Assembly (NCBI RefSeq): GCF_030814995.1
Contig: NZ_JAUSVX010000002.1
Location: forward strand, 62,001 to 126,000
DNA from: Labrys wisconsinensis
GTDB taxonomy: Bacteria > Pseudomonadota > Alphaproteobacteria > Rhizobiales > Labraceae
DNA: 64,000 nucleotides
Reading direction: 5' to 3'
Shown one piece after another: positions 54,625 to 62,060 of this stretch. The stretch's first letter is position 1; every line of letters begins with the position of its first letter. Below the pieces are notes generated by a model. The model saw only the letters and a program-made list of their open reading frames with translations, searched no databases and had not been told where the DNA came from. Made by a program: the position numbers and the translations under genes.

Positions 54625-56067
54625 TTGCTTCCGCACGACGCCAGTTCCTGGGCGATAGCGCTCTACGTCTCGGAATGGCTGATCCGACTCGCCATGGTCG
54701 TGATCGTGCCGTTCCGGCGCTCGCCCGACGCGGCCCGCGGTTGGCTGCTCCTGGTGCTGTTCGCGCCCTGGCCGGCTCTGGTGCTCTATTGGCTGATCGG
54801 CCGGCCGACCTTCCCGCGCTGGCGGCGCGAGCGGGTGAAGCGCCTGCCCGAGCTGCTCGGCGCCACCGCGGCGCAGATCGCCCGGCTGACCCGGACCGAG
54901 GCGGCGCAGCTGCCGGCGCGGGCGGCGCGGGCGGCGACGCTGGTGCGCAATATCGGCCAGATGCCGGTGGTCGAGGGCAACAGCGTCGACCTCCTGCCGG
55001 ATTACCAGGGCACGATCGACAGGCTGGTCACCGATATCGACAGCGCCCGCTTCCATGTCCATCTCCTGTTCTACATCTTCGCCGACGATGCGACCGGCGG
55101 CCGGGTGATGGAGGCGCTGCGGCGGGCCGCCGCCCGCGGCGTCGCCTGCCGGGTGCTGATCGACGCGCTGGGCTCGCGCCCCTGGATCGACAAGGTCCGG
55201 GCGCGGCTGGCGGCCGACAACGTGGCGGTGCACGCGGCGCTGCCGGTCAGCATCTTCCGCCGCAAATCGGCGCGTGCCGACCTGCGCAACCACCGCAAGA
55301 TCGCCGTCATCGACGGGCGCGTCGGCTATGCCGGCTCCCAGAACATCGTCGATCCCAGCTTTCGCCCCGGCATCGTCAACAAGGAGCTGATGGTGCGCGT
55401 GCGCGGGCCGGTGGTGCTCGAGCTGCAATCGGTGTTCATCGCCGACTGGTTCCTGGAGACCGACGAGGTCCTGGACGGCGCGCACCAGGAGCTGCTGCCC
55501 GGTCCCGTCCTCGCCGGGCAGGTGCCGGCCCAGGTGCTGCCGAGCGGCCCCGACTATCCCGGCGCCGGCATCCAGAACCTGATCGTGGCGGCGATCCACA
55601 CCGCTCGCGAGCGGGTGGTGATCGCCACGCCCTATTTCGTGCCGAGCGAGCCGCTGCTCGACGCGCTGCAGACGGCGGTGCTGCGCGGCGTCGAGATCCA
55701 CCTCTTCGTGTCGCGCGTCACCGACCAGGAGCTGGTCCGTCTGGCCCAGCGCTCGTACTACGCCCAGCTGATGGCGGCCGGCGTGCAGATCAGGCTCTAC
55801 CGCGACGGGCTGCTGCACGCCAAGAACCTGTCGATCGACGACGACCTGGCGGTGATCGGCTCCAGCAATGTCGACATCCGCTCCTTCGTGCTCAACTCGG
55901 AGGTGACGCTGGTGTTCTACGACCGCGAGGTCTCGGCGCGGCTGCGGGCCGAGCAGGACCGCTATTTCGCCGCCAGCGACCTCCTGCTGCCGGACGAATG
56001 GGACAGGCGGCCCTTCGCCGTGAAGATCGCCGAGAATTTCGGGCGACTCGTCAGCCCGCTGCTCTGA
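54625..56067 (+). CDS. cls: Cardiolipin synthase, phospholipase D type
   Basis: A 480-residue membrane-bound enzyme that joins two phosphatidylglycerols to cardiolipin. Two N-terminal helices (residues 8-55) precede two HKD motifs: NHRKIAVIDGRVGYAGSQN near residue 228 and LHAKNLSIDDDLAVIGSSN near 405. The start is TTG at 54625 with GGGGGGAA upstream. A separate CDP-alcohol-type enzyme occurs at 1625; the two are not paralogues. It is convergent with the MFS gene only ten bases away. Confidence 0.93.
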   Translation: MLPHDASSWAIALYVSEWLIRLAMVVIVPFRRSPDAARGWLLLVLFAPWPALVLYWLIGRPTFPRWRRERVKRLPELLGATAAQIARLTRTEAAQLPARAARAATLVRNIGQMPVVEGNSVDLLPDYQGTIDRLVTDIDSARFHVHLLFYIFADDATGGRVMEALRRAAARGVACRVLIDALGSRPWIDKVRARLAADNVAVHAALPVSIFRRKSARADLRNHRKIAVIDGRVGYAGSQNIVDPSFRPGIVNKELMVRVRGPVVLELQSVFIADWFLETDEVLDGAHQELLPGPVLAGQVPAQVLPSGPDYPGAGIQNLIVAAIHTARERVVIATPYFVPSEPLLDALQTAVLRGVEIHLFVSRVTDQELVRLAQRSYYAQLMAAGVQIRLYRDGLLHAKNLSIDDDLAVIGSSNVDIRSFVLNSEVTLVFYDREVSARLRAEQDRYFAASDLLLPDEWDRRPFAVKIAENFGRLVSPLL

Positions 56068-56077
56068 TTCGGCAGCG

Positions 56078-57691
56078 TCACGAAGCCCCGCGCGCGGCGC
56101 GGTTCGCCGGCAGGGCGGCAATGAGCAGAAGGCAGACGAAGGCGCCGGCGGCAGCGGCCAGGAAGCCGTCGATATAGGCGAGCACCGCCGCCTGCCTGGC
56201 GATGGCCGAGGCGAGCAGGTTCGTCGCCTGGGCGCCGGCGACGGCGAGATCGGAGGTGTGCGCCCCGACGGCGTTGCGATAGGCGGCCAGCCGGTCGGCC
56301 GTGAGGCTGGCAAGGCTGTCGACATGCAGGCCGATCAGGTTGGAGTGGATCTGCTCGCGCTGGCGCACGAAGGTCTGCATGAACGCCGTGCCGATCTCGC
56401 CGCCGAACAGGCGGCTCGTCTGCAGCAGCGTCCCGATGGTCAGCGCATCGGCCGGGTTGATCGCCTGCACCACCAGGACCACGAGCGCGGTCAGGGCGAA
56501 GGACTGGCCGAGGGCCTGCACGATCTGCGACTGCAGGAAGTCGCCGGTCGCCCAGACGCTGGTCAATTGGGCGGCCATCAGGCAGGCGGCACCGACCAGG
56601 GCGGTGCCCGCCGCCAGGACCAGGCGCCCGTCGAGGCGCGACAGGAGATAGCCGAGCGGCAGGACGATGGCGAACTGGGGGAGGGCGATCCAGAGCAGAA
56701 CCGAGCCGACCTGCAGCTCGCGGAAGTTCTGCACGGTCTGGAGATAGTTCGGAATGATGTAGCTGGTCGACAGGATGATGAAGCGATAGCCGGCGAGAAG
56801 CAGCATCAGGAGGACGAGGTGGTGCTGCATCAGCAGGCGGAGATTGAGGAAGGGGGTGCGCGTGACCCAGAGCTCGCGCACGACGAAGGCGGTGGTGACC
56901 AGGCCGCCCGATATCAGGAGCCCGTTGACCAGCCCGTTGTTGATCCAGTCGAGGCGGTTGCCCTGGTCCAGGCCGGCATAGAGCAGGCTGAAGCCGAGCG
57001 CGGCATAGGCCAGGCCCGGCCAGTCGAGATGGGCGAGCAGCTCCGTCTTCACGCTCTCGCGCGGGATGCCGTACCACACGCAGGCGAACATCAGCGGAAG
57101 CGCGCCGCAATATTGCCAATCGATCCATCGCCACGAGAGATTGTCGGAATACCACCCCTCCAGGGAGGCGGCCACATTCTGCGAAAGCTCCGAGTTCATG
57201 GCGTAGATCGCGATGCCGTAGACGACCAGGCGCGCCGGCAGGCTGCGGGCGATGAAGCTGATCGTCAGCGGAATGAAGGTCCCGGAGCCGGCTCCGGCCA
57301 GGAACTGCGCCGCCAGGAAGGCGGAGAGGTTCGGCGACAGCGGCGCCAGCAGGCTGGAGACGAAAAAAAGGATGATGCCGAGCAGCAGGACCCGCCTGAC
57401 GCCCAGGATCGCGCCGAGATAGGGACAGCAGACGCCGACCATCATCTGGCCGATGCCGAAGCTCGTGGTCATCCAGGCCCCTTCGTCGAAGCCGAGATGC
57501 AGGCCGCCGCGCAGGTCGGCGATGCCCAGGCTCGTCACCCGGGTGCCGAGCGTGGCCATGATGGAACCCAGGAGCACGCCGGCGATGCCGACATAGGGCC
57601 GCAGCGTGTCGGCGCTCAGGCGCGGATGGGCATGCGCGACCGGATGGAGCGCCCGGCCGACGACGGTGACGGGAGCGAGATGGAGACTCAC
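56078..57691 (-). CDS. MFS drug/toxin efflux transporter, DHA2 (EmrB) type
   Basis: A 537-residue transporter with 14 predicted helices. The family pattern includes LGSIMATLGTRVTSLGIADLRGGLH in helix 1, DEGAWMTTSFGIGQM, and a central LDWPGLAY segment. The GTG start at 57691 overlaps the stop of the membrane-fusion gene (GTGA). EmrB-type pumps work with an EmrA adaptor and TolC to move hydrophobic compounds across both membranes. Confidence 0.92.
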   Translation of the reverse strand: MSLHLAPVTVVGRALHPVAHAHPRLSADTLRPYVGIAGVLLGSIMATLGTRVTSLGIADLRGGLHLGFDEGAWMTTSFGIGQMMVGVCCPYLGAILGVRRVLLLGIILFFVSSLLAPLSPNLSAFLAAQFLAGAGSGTFIPLTISFIARSLPARLVVYGIAIYAMNSELSQNVAASLEGWYSDNLSWRWIDWQYCGALPLMFACVWYGIPRESVKTELLAHLDWPGLAYAALGFSLLYAGLDQGNRLDWINNGLVNGLLISGGLVTTAFVVRELWVTRTPFLNLRLLMQHHLVLLMLLLAGYRFIILSTSYIIPNYLQTVQNFRELQVGSVLLWIALPQFAIVLPLGYLLSRLDGRLVLAAGTALVGAACLMAAQLTSVWATGDFLQSQIVQALGQSFALTALVVLVVQAINPADALTIGTLLQTSRLFGGEIGTAFMQTFVRQREQIHSNLIGLHVDSLASLTADRLAAYRNAVGAHTSDLAVAGAQATNLLASAIARQAAVLAYIDGFLAAAAGAFVCLLLIAALPANRAARGAS

Positions 57692-58806
57692 GGCTTGGCC
57701 GTCGCGGCGCCGTCGCCGGTATCGATCGTGGCCTCGACCGACAATCCGGGCCGCACCAGGCTGCCGAGCGCCGGGTTGGCGTCCAGCACGATCTTGACGG
57801 GCACGCGCTGCACGACCTTGGTGAAGTTGCCGGTGGCGTTGTCGGGCGGCAGCAGCGCGAAGGTGCTGCCGGTGCCGGGCGACCAGCTCTCGACATGGCC
57901 GGTCAGCGCGAGGTCGGGGAAGGCATCGACGGCGACGCGCGCGGCCTGGCCGACGCGGACATTGGTCATCTGGGTTTCCTTGTAGTTCGCGACGACCCAG
58001 ACGTTCGGCAGCGGCACCACGGCGATGATCTGCGTCCCGACATTGACGAACTGGCCCGGGCGCACCTGGCGCTGGCCGACCAGGCCGTCGGCCGGCGAGA
58101 CGATGCGGGTATAGTTGAGGTTGTTGGTCGCCAGCGTGACCTGGGCCTCCGCCGCCTGGATCTGCGCCTCGATCTGCTTCTGTTGCATGTCGAGGCCGGC
58201 GAGGATGGCCTTCTGCTGGTCGAGCTGGGCTTCGTTCAGCGATTTCTGCGCGGCGGCGCGCCTTGCATTGGCGTCCGCCTGCTCGACGAATTGCTGGGTC
58301 CCGGCCGTGCCCGCGGCCAGGAGCGTCCGCTGGCGCTTGGCTTCGAGCTGGTAGCGCACGAGGTCCGCGTCCGACGCCTCGATATTGGCGCCGGCCTGGC
58401 GGATGAGCGCGGCCTGCACATCCTTCTGGTTGGCGATGTTGGCCAGCGAGGCCTGCGCCGCGGCGAGGTTGGCCTTGGCCAGGGCGAGCTGCGCCTGATA
58501 GTCGGATGGATCGATCTGCGCGATGAGATCGTTCTTGCGGACCGTCTGGTAGTCGCCGACGGCGACATCGGTGATGTAGCCCGACACGTGCGCCGCGAGC
58601 GGGGTGACGTCGCCCGCCACGAACGCATCGTCCGTGGTGGCAAATCGGGCCGAGCCGGTCCATCGGTTCCAATGCCCGGCGACATACCAGACCAGCCAGG
58701 CCGCGACGATGAGAAAGGCGACGCGCAGGGCTGGATAGAGCCATCGGGTCCATGGGATTGTCCCGGAGGCCCCGGCCACTGCCTGCTTCTCCGCCACGTC
58801 GGTCAT
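57688..58806 (-). CDS. HlyD/EmrA family membrane fusion protein
   Basis: A 372-residue periplasmic adaptor: short cytoplasmic leader, one helix at about residues 25-45, the biotinyl-lipoyl half-motif TTDDAFVAGDVTPLAAHVSG near 65, a long coiled coil (about 110-230, rich in Ala/Gln), then VSPADGLVGQRQVRPGQFVN. It couples the EmrB-type pump to the outer-membrane channel. ATG 58806 gives MTDVAEKQ; the frame is open upstream to 58986 without conserved sequence. Confidence 0.92.
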   Translation of the reverse strand: MTDVAEKQAVAGASGTIPWTRWLYPALRVAFLIVAAWLVWYVAGHWNRWTGSARFATTDDAFVAGDVTPLAAHVSGYITDVAVGDYQTVRKNDLIAQIDPSDYQAQLALAKANLAAAQASLANIANQKDVQAALIRQAGANIEASDADLVRYQLEAKRQRTLLAAGTAGTQQFVEQADANARRAAAQKSLNEAQLDQQKAILAGLDMQQKQIEAQIQAAEAQVTLATNNLNYTRIVSPADGLVGQRQVRPGQFVNVGTQIIAVVPLPNVWVVANYKETQMTNVRVGQAARVAVDAFPDLALTGHVESWSPGTGSTFALLPPDNATGNFTKVVQRVPVKIVLDANPALGSLVRPGLSVEATIDTGDGAATAKP

Positions 58807-58919
58807 GCCGCACCCCGGCCAGTTGGAACGATCATCCCGGGCCGGAGCCATCGGCTCCGGTCCGTGCTGCAAGCCGCCCTCGAGGGCGGGCCCGCCCCCA
58901 GGCCCACGCAGAAATGCTA

Positions 58920-58971
58920 GTGTTGTGCTTCCGACGCTTGGTCCCCGACCATTGTGTTGGAAGCACAACAC
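58920..58971. repeat. Nested inverted repeat (cruciform-like)
   Basis: Outer arms GTGTTGTGCTTCC (58920-58932) and its complement (58959-58971) are perfect over 13 bp. Inside the 26-base loop is a second perfect inverted repeat, TGGTC-CCC-GACCA (58939-58951). It is 110-170 bp upstream of the emrA-like start and may be an operator or a transcribed hairpin. Confidence 0.65.
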
Positions 58972-59002
58972 AAAGCATTGAACCAACTAGGGTTCCGGGC
59001 TG

Positions 59003-59021
59003 ACGGTTCGGAACGAACCGT
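59003..59021. promoter_or_regulatory. Perfect 19-bp palindrome, candidate TetR-type operator
   Basis: ACGGTTCG-GAA-CGAACCGT has 8-bp perfect arms. A related smaller inverted repeat GAACC-N6-GGTTC lies at 58980-58995. Symmetrical sites of this size are typical for TetR or MarR repressors of efflux pumps. It is about 200 bp upstream of the efflux genes. Confidence 0.5.
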
Positions 59022-59183
59022 TAGAGTCGGAACACTAGCGCGAGACCGCGCGGGCTTCCATCCGCACGATCGCCGTCGCCGAGCCGAGAATGTCACGCGT
59101 GTCGCGATGCCGCCAGAAAGATGCGTGCCGTTCCTCGCGACATCGTCGACGTCGCGTTGCGGCGGGAGGGCAGGGCGCTCCGC

Positions 59184-60728
59184 TCAGGTCGAGATCTCGT
59201 CGATCTCGGCGGCCGGCTCCTCCAGGCGGACGTCGTAGCCCCACAAGGTGCGGATATGGGCCAGCACCTGGTCGCGGCTGCGCGGCCCCAGGCCGACGCC
59301 GTTGCGGGCGTCGTGGCGCAGCACGAGCTGGCGGTTGCCGAGCAGGTCGACGTCCACCACCTGGATGTCCGGCTCGGCCGCGGTGACGTCGTAGCTGTCG
59401 GCGAGGGCGTTGCGCACCCGGCGATAGCCCTCGTCGTCGTGGATGGCCTCGATCCGATACTGCGGATCGGCCGCCTTGTCGGACAGCACGAACAGCTTGA
59501 ACCGGCGGATGAGGTTCGGGCTGAGGAACTGGCGGATGAAGGATTCGTCGCGGTAATTGGCCCAGACGTGCTTGAGCGTGCCGCACCAGTCGCCATTGCC
59601 GGCGATGTCGGGAAACCACTCGCGGTCCTCCGGCGTCGGCGCCATGCAGATGCGCTCGATGTCCTGCATCATGGCAAAGCCGAGGGCATAGGGGTTCATG
59701 CCGCCATAGCGCGGATCGTCGAAGGGGGGCTGGAACACCACGTTGGAATGGCTGTGCAGGATCTCCAGCAGCGCACCTTCCGAGATCAGGCCCTTGTCGA
59801 AGAGCCGGTTGACGATGGTGTAATGGACGAAGGTGGCGCAGCCCTCGTTCATCACCTTGGTCTGGCGCTGCGGGTAGAAATATTGCGCCAGGTTGCGGAC
59901 GATGCGCAGCAGCTCGCGCTGCCAGTCCTGCAGCACGGGGCTGGTCTTCTCCAGGAAGTAGAGCAGGTTCTCCTCCGGCAGCCGCAGGCGCCGCTTGCGC
60001 TCGCGCGCCTCCTGCTCGCTCAGCGTCGGCTCGCCCTGCGGCGAGGCGTTCGGCACGGTGCGCCAGAGGTCGCTATAGGTCCTGGCCTCGTGCTGCAGGC
60101 GCTCGCGCCGGCGCCGCTCATATTCCCCCATCTTCAGCTTGGCCGGGCGCTTGTAGCGGAACATGCCCTGGTTCATCAGCGCATGGGCGGCGTCGAGCAC
60201 GCTCTCCACCGCGCCGAAGCCGTGGCGCTCCTCGCACTCCGCCACATAGTGCTTGGCGAAGTCGAGATAGTCGAGGATGCCGTCCGGATCGGTCCATTGC
60301 TGGAAGAGGTAGTTGTTCTTGTAGAAATGGTTGTGGCCGAACGCCGCGTGCGCCAGCACCAGCGTCTGCATCGCCATGGTGTTCTCCTCCATGTAATAGC
60401 TGATACATGGATTGGAGTTGATGACGATCTCGTAGGCCAGCGCCTGGTAGCCCTTGCGGTACAGCGTCTCGTCGCGGACGAACTTCTTGCCGAACGACCA
60501 GTGCGCATACATCAGCGGCATGCCGATGGAGCAATAGGCATCGAGCATCTGCTCGGCCGAGATGATCTCGATCTGGTTGGGGAAGACCTCGAGGCCGAGC
60601 TCGCCGACGGCGATCTCCTCGATCGCCTCGAACACGCGCTGCATGGTCGGGAAGGTCCAGTCCGCGGCGTTGAAGAGCGGCCCGGAGCCGGCGGCCGGCG
60701 GCCGGTCGACGTGGATCGGGCTCGTCAT
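59184..60728 (-). CDS. spoVR: SpoVR family protein (YcgB)
   Basis: A 514-residue cytoplasmic protein with the family blocks YAHWSFGKKFVRDE near residue 75, EIVINSNPCISYYMEEN near 100, HNHFYKNNY near 133 and MNEGCATFVHYTI near 295. Its molecular role is unknown. It is named after a sporulation gene but in proteobacteria it accompanies PrkA and YeaH in a stress/starvation operon. ATG 60728 overlaps the YeaH stop (ATGA). No terminator is evident after its stop. Confidence 0.95.
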   Translation of the reverse strand: MTSPIHVDRPPAAGSGPLFNAADWTFPTMQRVFEAIEEIAVGELGLEVFPNQIEIISAEQMLDAYCSIGMPLMYAHWSFGKKFVRDETLYRKGYQALAYEIVINSNPCISYYMEENTMAMQTLVLAHAAFGHNHFYKNNYLFQQWTDPDGILDYLDFAKHYVAECEERHGFGAVESVLDAAHALMNQGMFRYKRPAKLKMGEYERRRRERLQHEARTYSDLWRTVPNASPQGEPTLSEQEARERKRRLRLPEENLLYFLEKTSPVLQDWQRELLRIVRNLAQYFYPQRQTKVMNEGCATFVHYTIVNRLFDKGLISEGALLEILHSHSNVVFQPPFDDPRYGGMNPYALGFAMMQDIERICMAPTPEDREWFPDIAGNGDWCGTLKHVWANYRDESFIRQFLSPNLIRRFKLFVLSDKAADPQYRIEAIHDDEGYRRVRNALADSYDVTAAEPDIQVVDVDLLGNRQLVLRHDARNGVGLGPRSRDQVLAHIRTLWGYDVRLEEPAAEIDEIST

Positions 60729-62041
60729 CGCGTGGCCTTCTGGTTCTGCTTGGCGAAGAGCTCGCGGAACACGGGGTAGATGTCGGCCCGGCCGCCGACC
60801 TGCTTCATGGCGAAGTTGGCGGCCTGCAGGGGCAAGGCGGCATAGCCGCGCCACAGCTCCTTGCCGCTGGTCGGCGCGGTGCGGTTGTCGTCGTCGCGCC
60901 GGTCGGCGATCTCGATATAGGCGTAGTACTGGGACAGCGGCAGGATCTCGTTGAGAAGCAGCGCCACGCAGCCGGCCGTGTCGCTGGAGGAATTGTCGCC
61001 GTCGGATGCCTGGGCGCAATAGATGTTCCACTCGGCCACGGGATAGCGCCGCTCGCGGATCTCGAGCATCTTCTTCAGCGCGGCGCTGACCACCGTGCCG
61101 CCGGACTCGCGACCGTAGAAGAATTCCTGCTCGTCGACCTCCGCCGCCTCGTGGGTGTGGCGGACGAAGACCAGCTCGACCCGGTCGTAGCGGCGCTTCA
61201 GGAACAGGTGCAGCAGGATGAAGAAGCGCTTGGCGAGGTCCTTCTCGCGCTCGCCCATCGAGGCGGAGACGTCCATCAGGCAGAACATCACCGCCTTGGT
61301 GCGCGGCACCGGCCGGGGCTCGAACCGGTTGTAGCGCACGTCGATCGGGTCGATGTAGGGGATGGCGCGCTGCAGGCGCCGCAGCCGCTCCAGCTCGGCG
61401 GTGGCCACGACCCGGCGCTGCCGGTCGGCGCCGTCGAGGGGCTCCTTCTCCGACAGCGCCGTGATCTCCTCATCGAGGCGGCGGATCTGCTCGGTGGTCG
61501 GGCGGCGCAGCGCGAGCCGGCGGCTGAGGCTGTGGCGCATGGTGCGCAGCACGTTGAGGTTGGGCGTGGTGCCGTCGTTGGAATAGCCCGCGCGCCTCGG
61601 CTCGCTGCCGCTCGTGTCCTTGAGCGAGGCCTTGATCATGTCGGGCAGCTCGAGGTCCTCAAACAGGATGTCGAGGAACTCGTCCTCCGACAGCATGAAG
61701 ACGAACTTGTCCTCCTCCGAGCCCGAGGGCGAGGCGTCCCGGCCGGACCCGCCGCCGCCCGACGGCGGCTTGTCGATCTGGTCGCCGGTGACGAACTCCT
61801 TGTTGCCGGGGAAGACCCGTTCGCGGTCGCCGCCGGAATCGGAGAGCTGGAACTGCGGCTCGCCGATGCCCTTGGCCGGGATCGACACCGAGCCGCCCTT
61901 GGCGGCATCGGCGATGGCCCGGTCCCGGACCGCCCTGTCGACGGCGTCCCGCACCTGCCCGCGCGTGCGCTGCAGGAAGCGTTGGCGATTGCCCAGGCTC
62001 TTATCCCGTGGATTGAGCCGGCGGTCGATGAATTGCGGCAT
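60725..62041 (-). CDS. yeaH: YeaH/YhbH family protein (DUF444) with VWA-like MIDAS motif
   Basis: A 438-residue protein. The N-terminus (FIDRRLNPRDKSLGNRQRFL) and the glycine/serine-rich linker (about 90-110) are typical. The C-terminal half is a von Willebrand A-like domain with the metal site DVSAS at 257-261 in CLMDVSASMG and SGGTVVSAAL later. It may bridge PrkA and SpoVR. The gap to prkA is only 19 bases. Confidence 0.94.
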   Translation of the reverse strand: MPQFIDRRLNPRDKSLGNRQRFLQRTRGQVRDAVDRAVRDRAIADAAKGGSVSIPAKGIGEPQFQLSDSGGDRERVFPGNKEFVTGDQIDKPPSGGGGSGRDASPSGSEEDKFVFMLSEDEFLDILFEDLELPDMIKASLKDTSGSEPRRAGYSNDGTTPNLNVLRTMRHSLSRRLALRRPTTEQIRRLDEEITALSEKEPLDGADRQRRVVATAELERLRRLQRAIPYIDPIDVRYNRFEPRPVPRTKAVMFCLMDVSASMGEREKDLAKRFFILLHLFLKRRYDRVELVFVRHTHEAAEVDEQEFFYGRESGGTVVSAALKKMLEIRERRYPVAEWNIYCAQASDGDNSSSDTAGCVALLLNEILPLSQYYAYIEIADRRDDDNRTAPTSGKELWRGYAALPLQAANFAMKQVGGRADIYPVFRELFAKQNQKATR

Positions 62042-62060
62042 GGTCGATACTCACTGCCCT

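Larger units (their letters stand above)
58807..59183. other. Intergenic region, 377 bp, upstream of the efflux operon
   Basis: No gene is evident. The segment 58919-59036 is dense with inverted repeats, listed separately; the flanks are GC-rich and featureless. On the right the spoVR gene ends. The efflux promoter should lie within the repeat-rich part. No regulator gene for the pump is adjacent, so the regulator would act from elsewhere. Confidence 0.5.
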
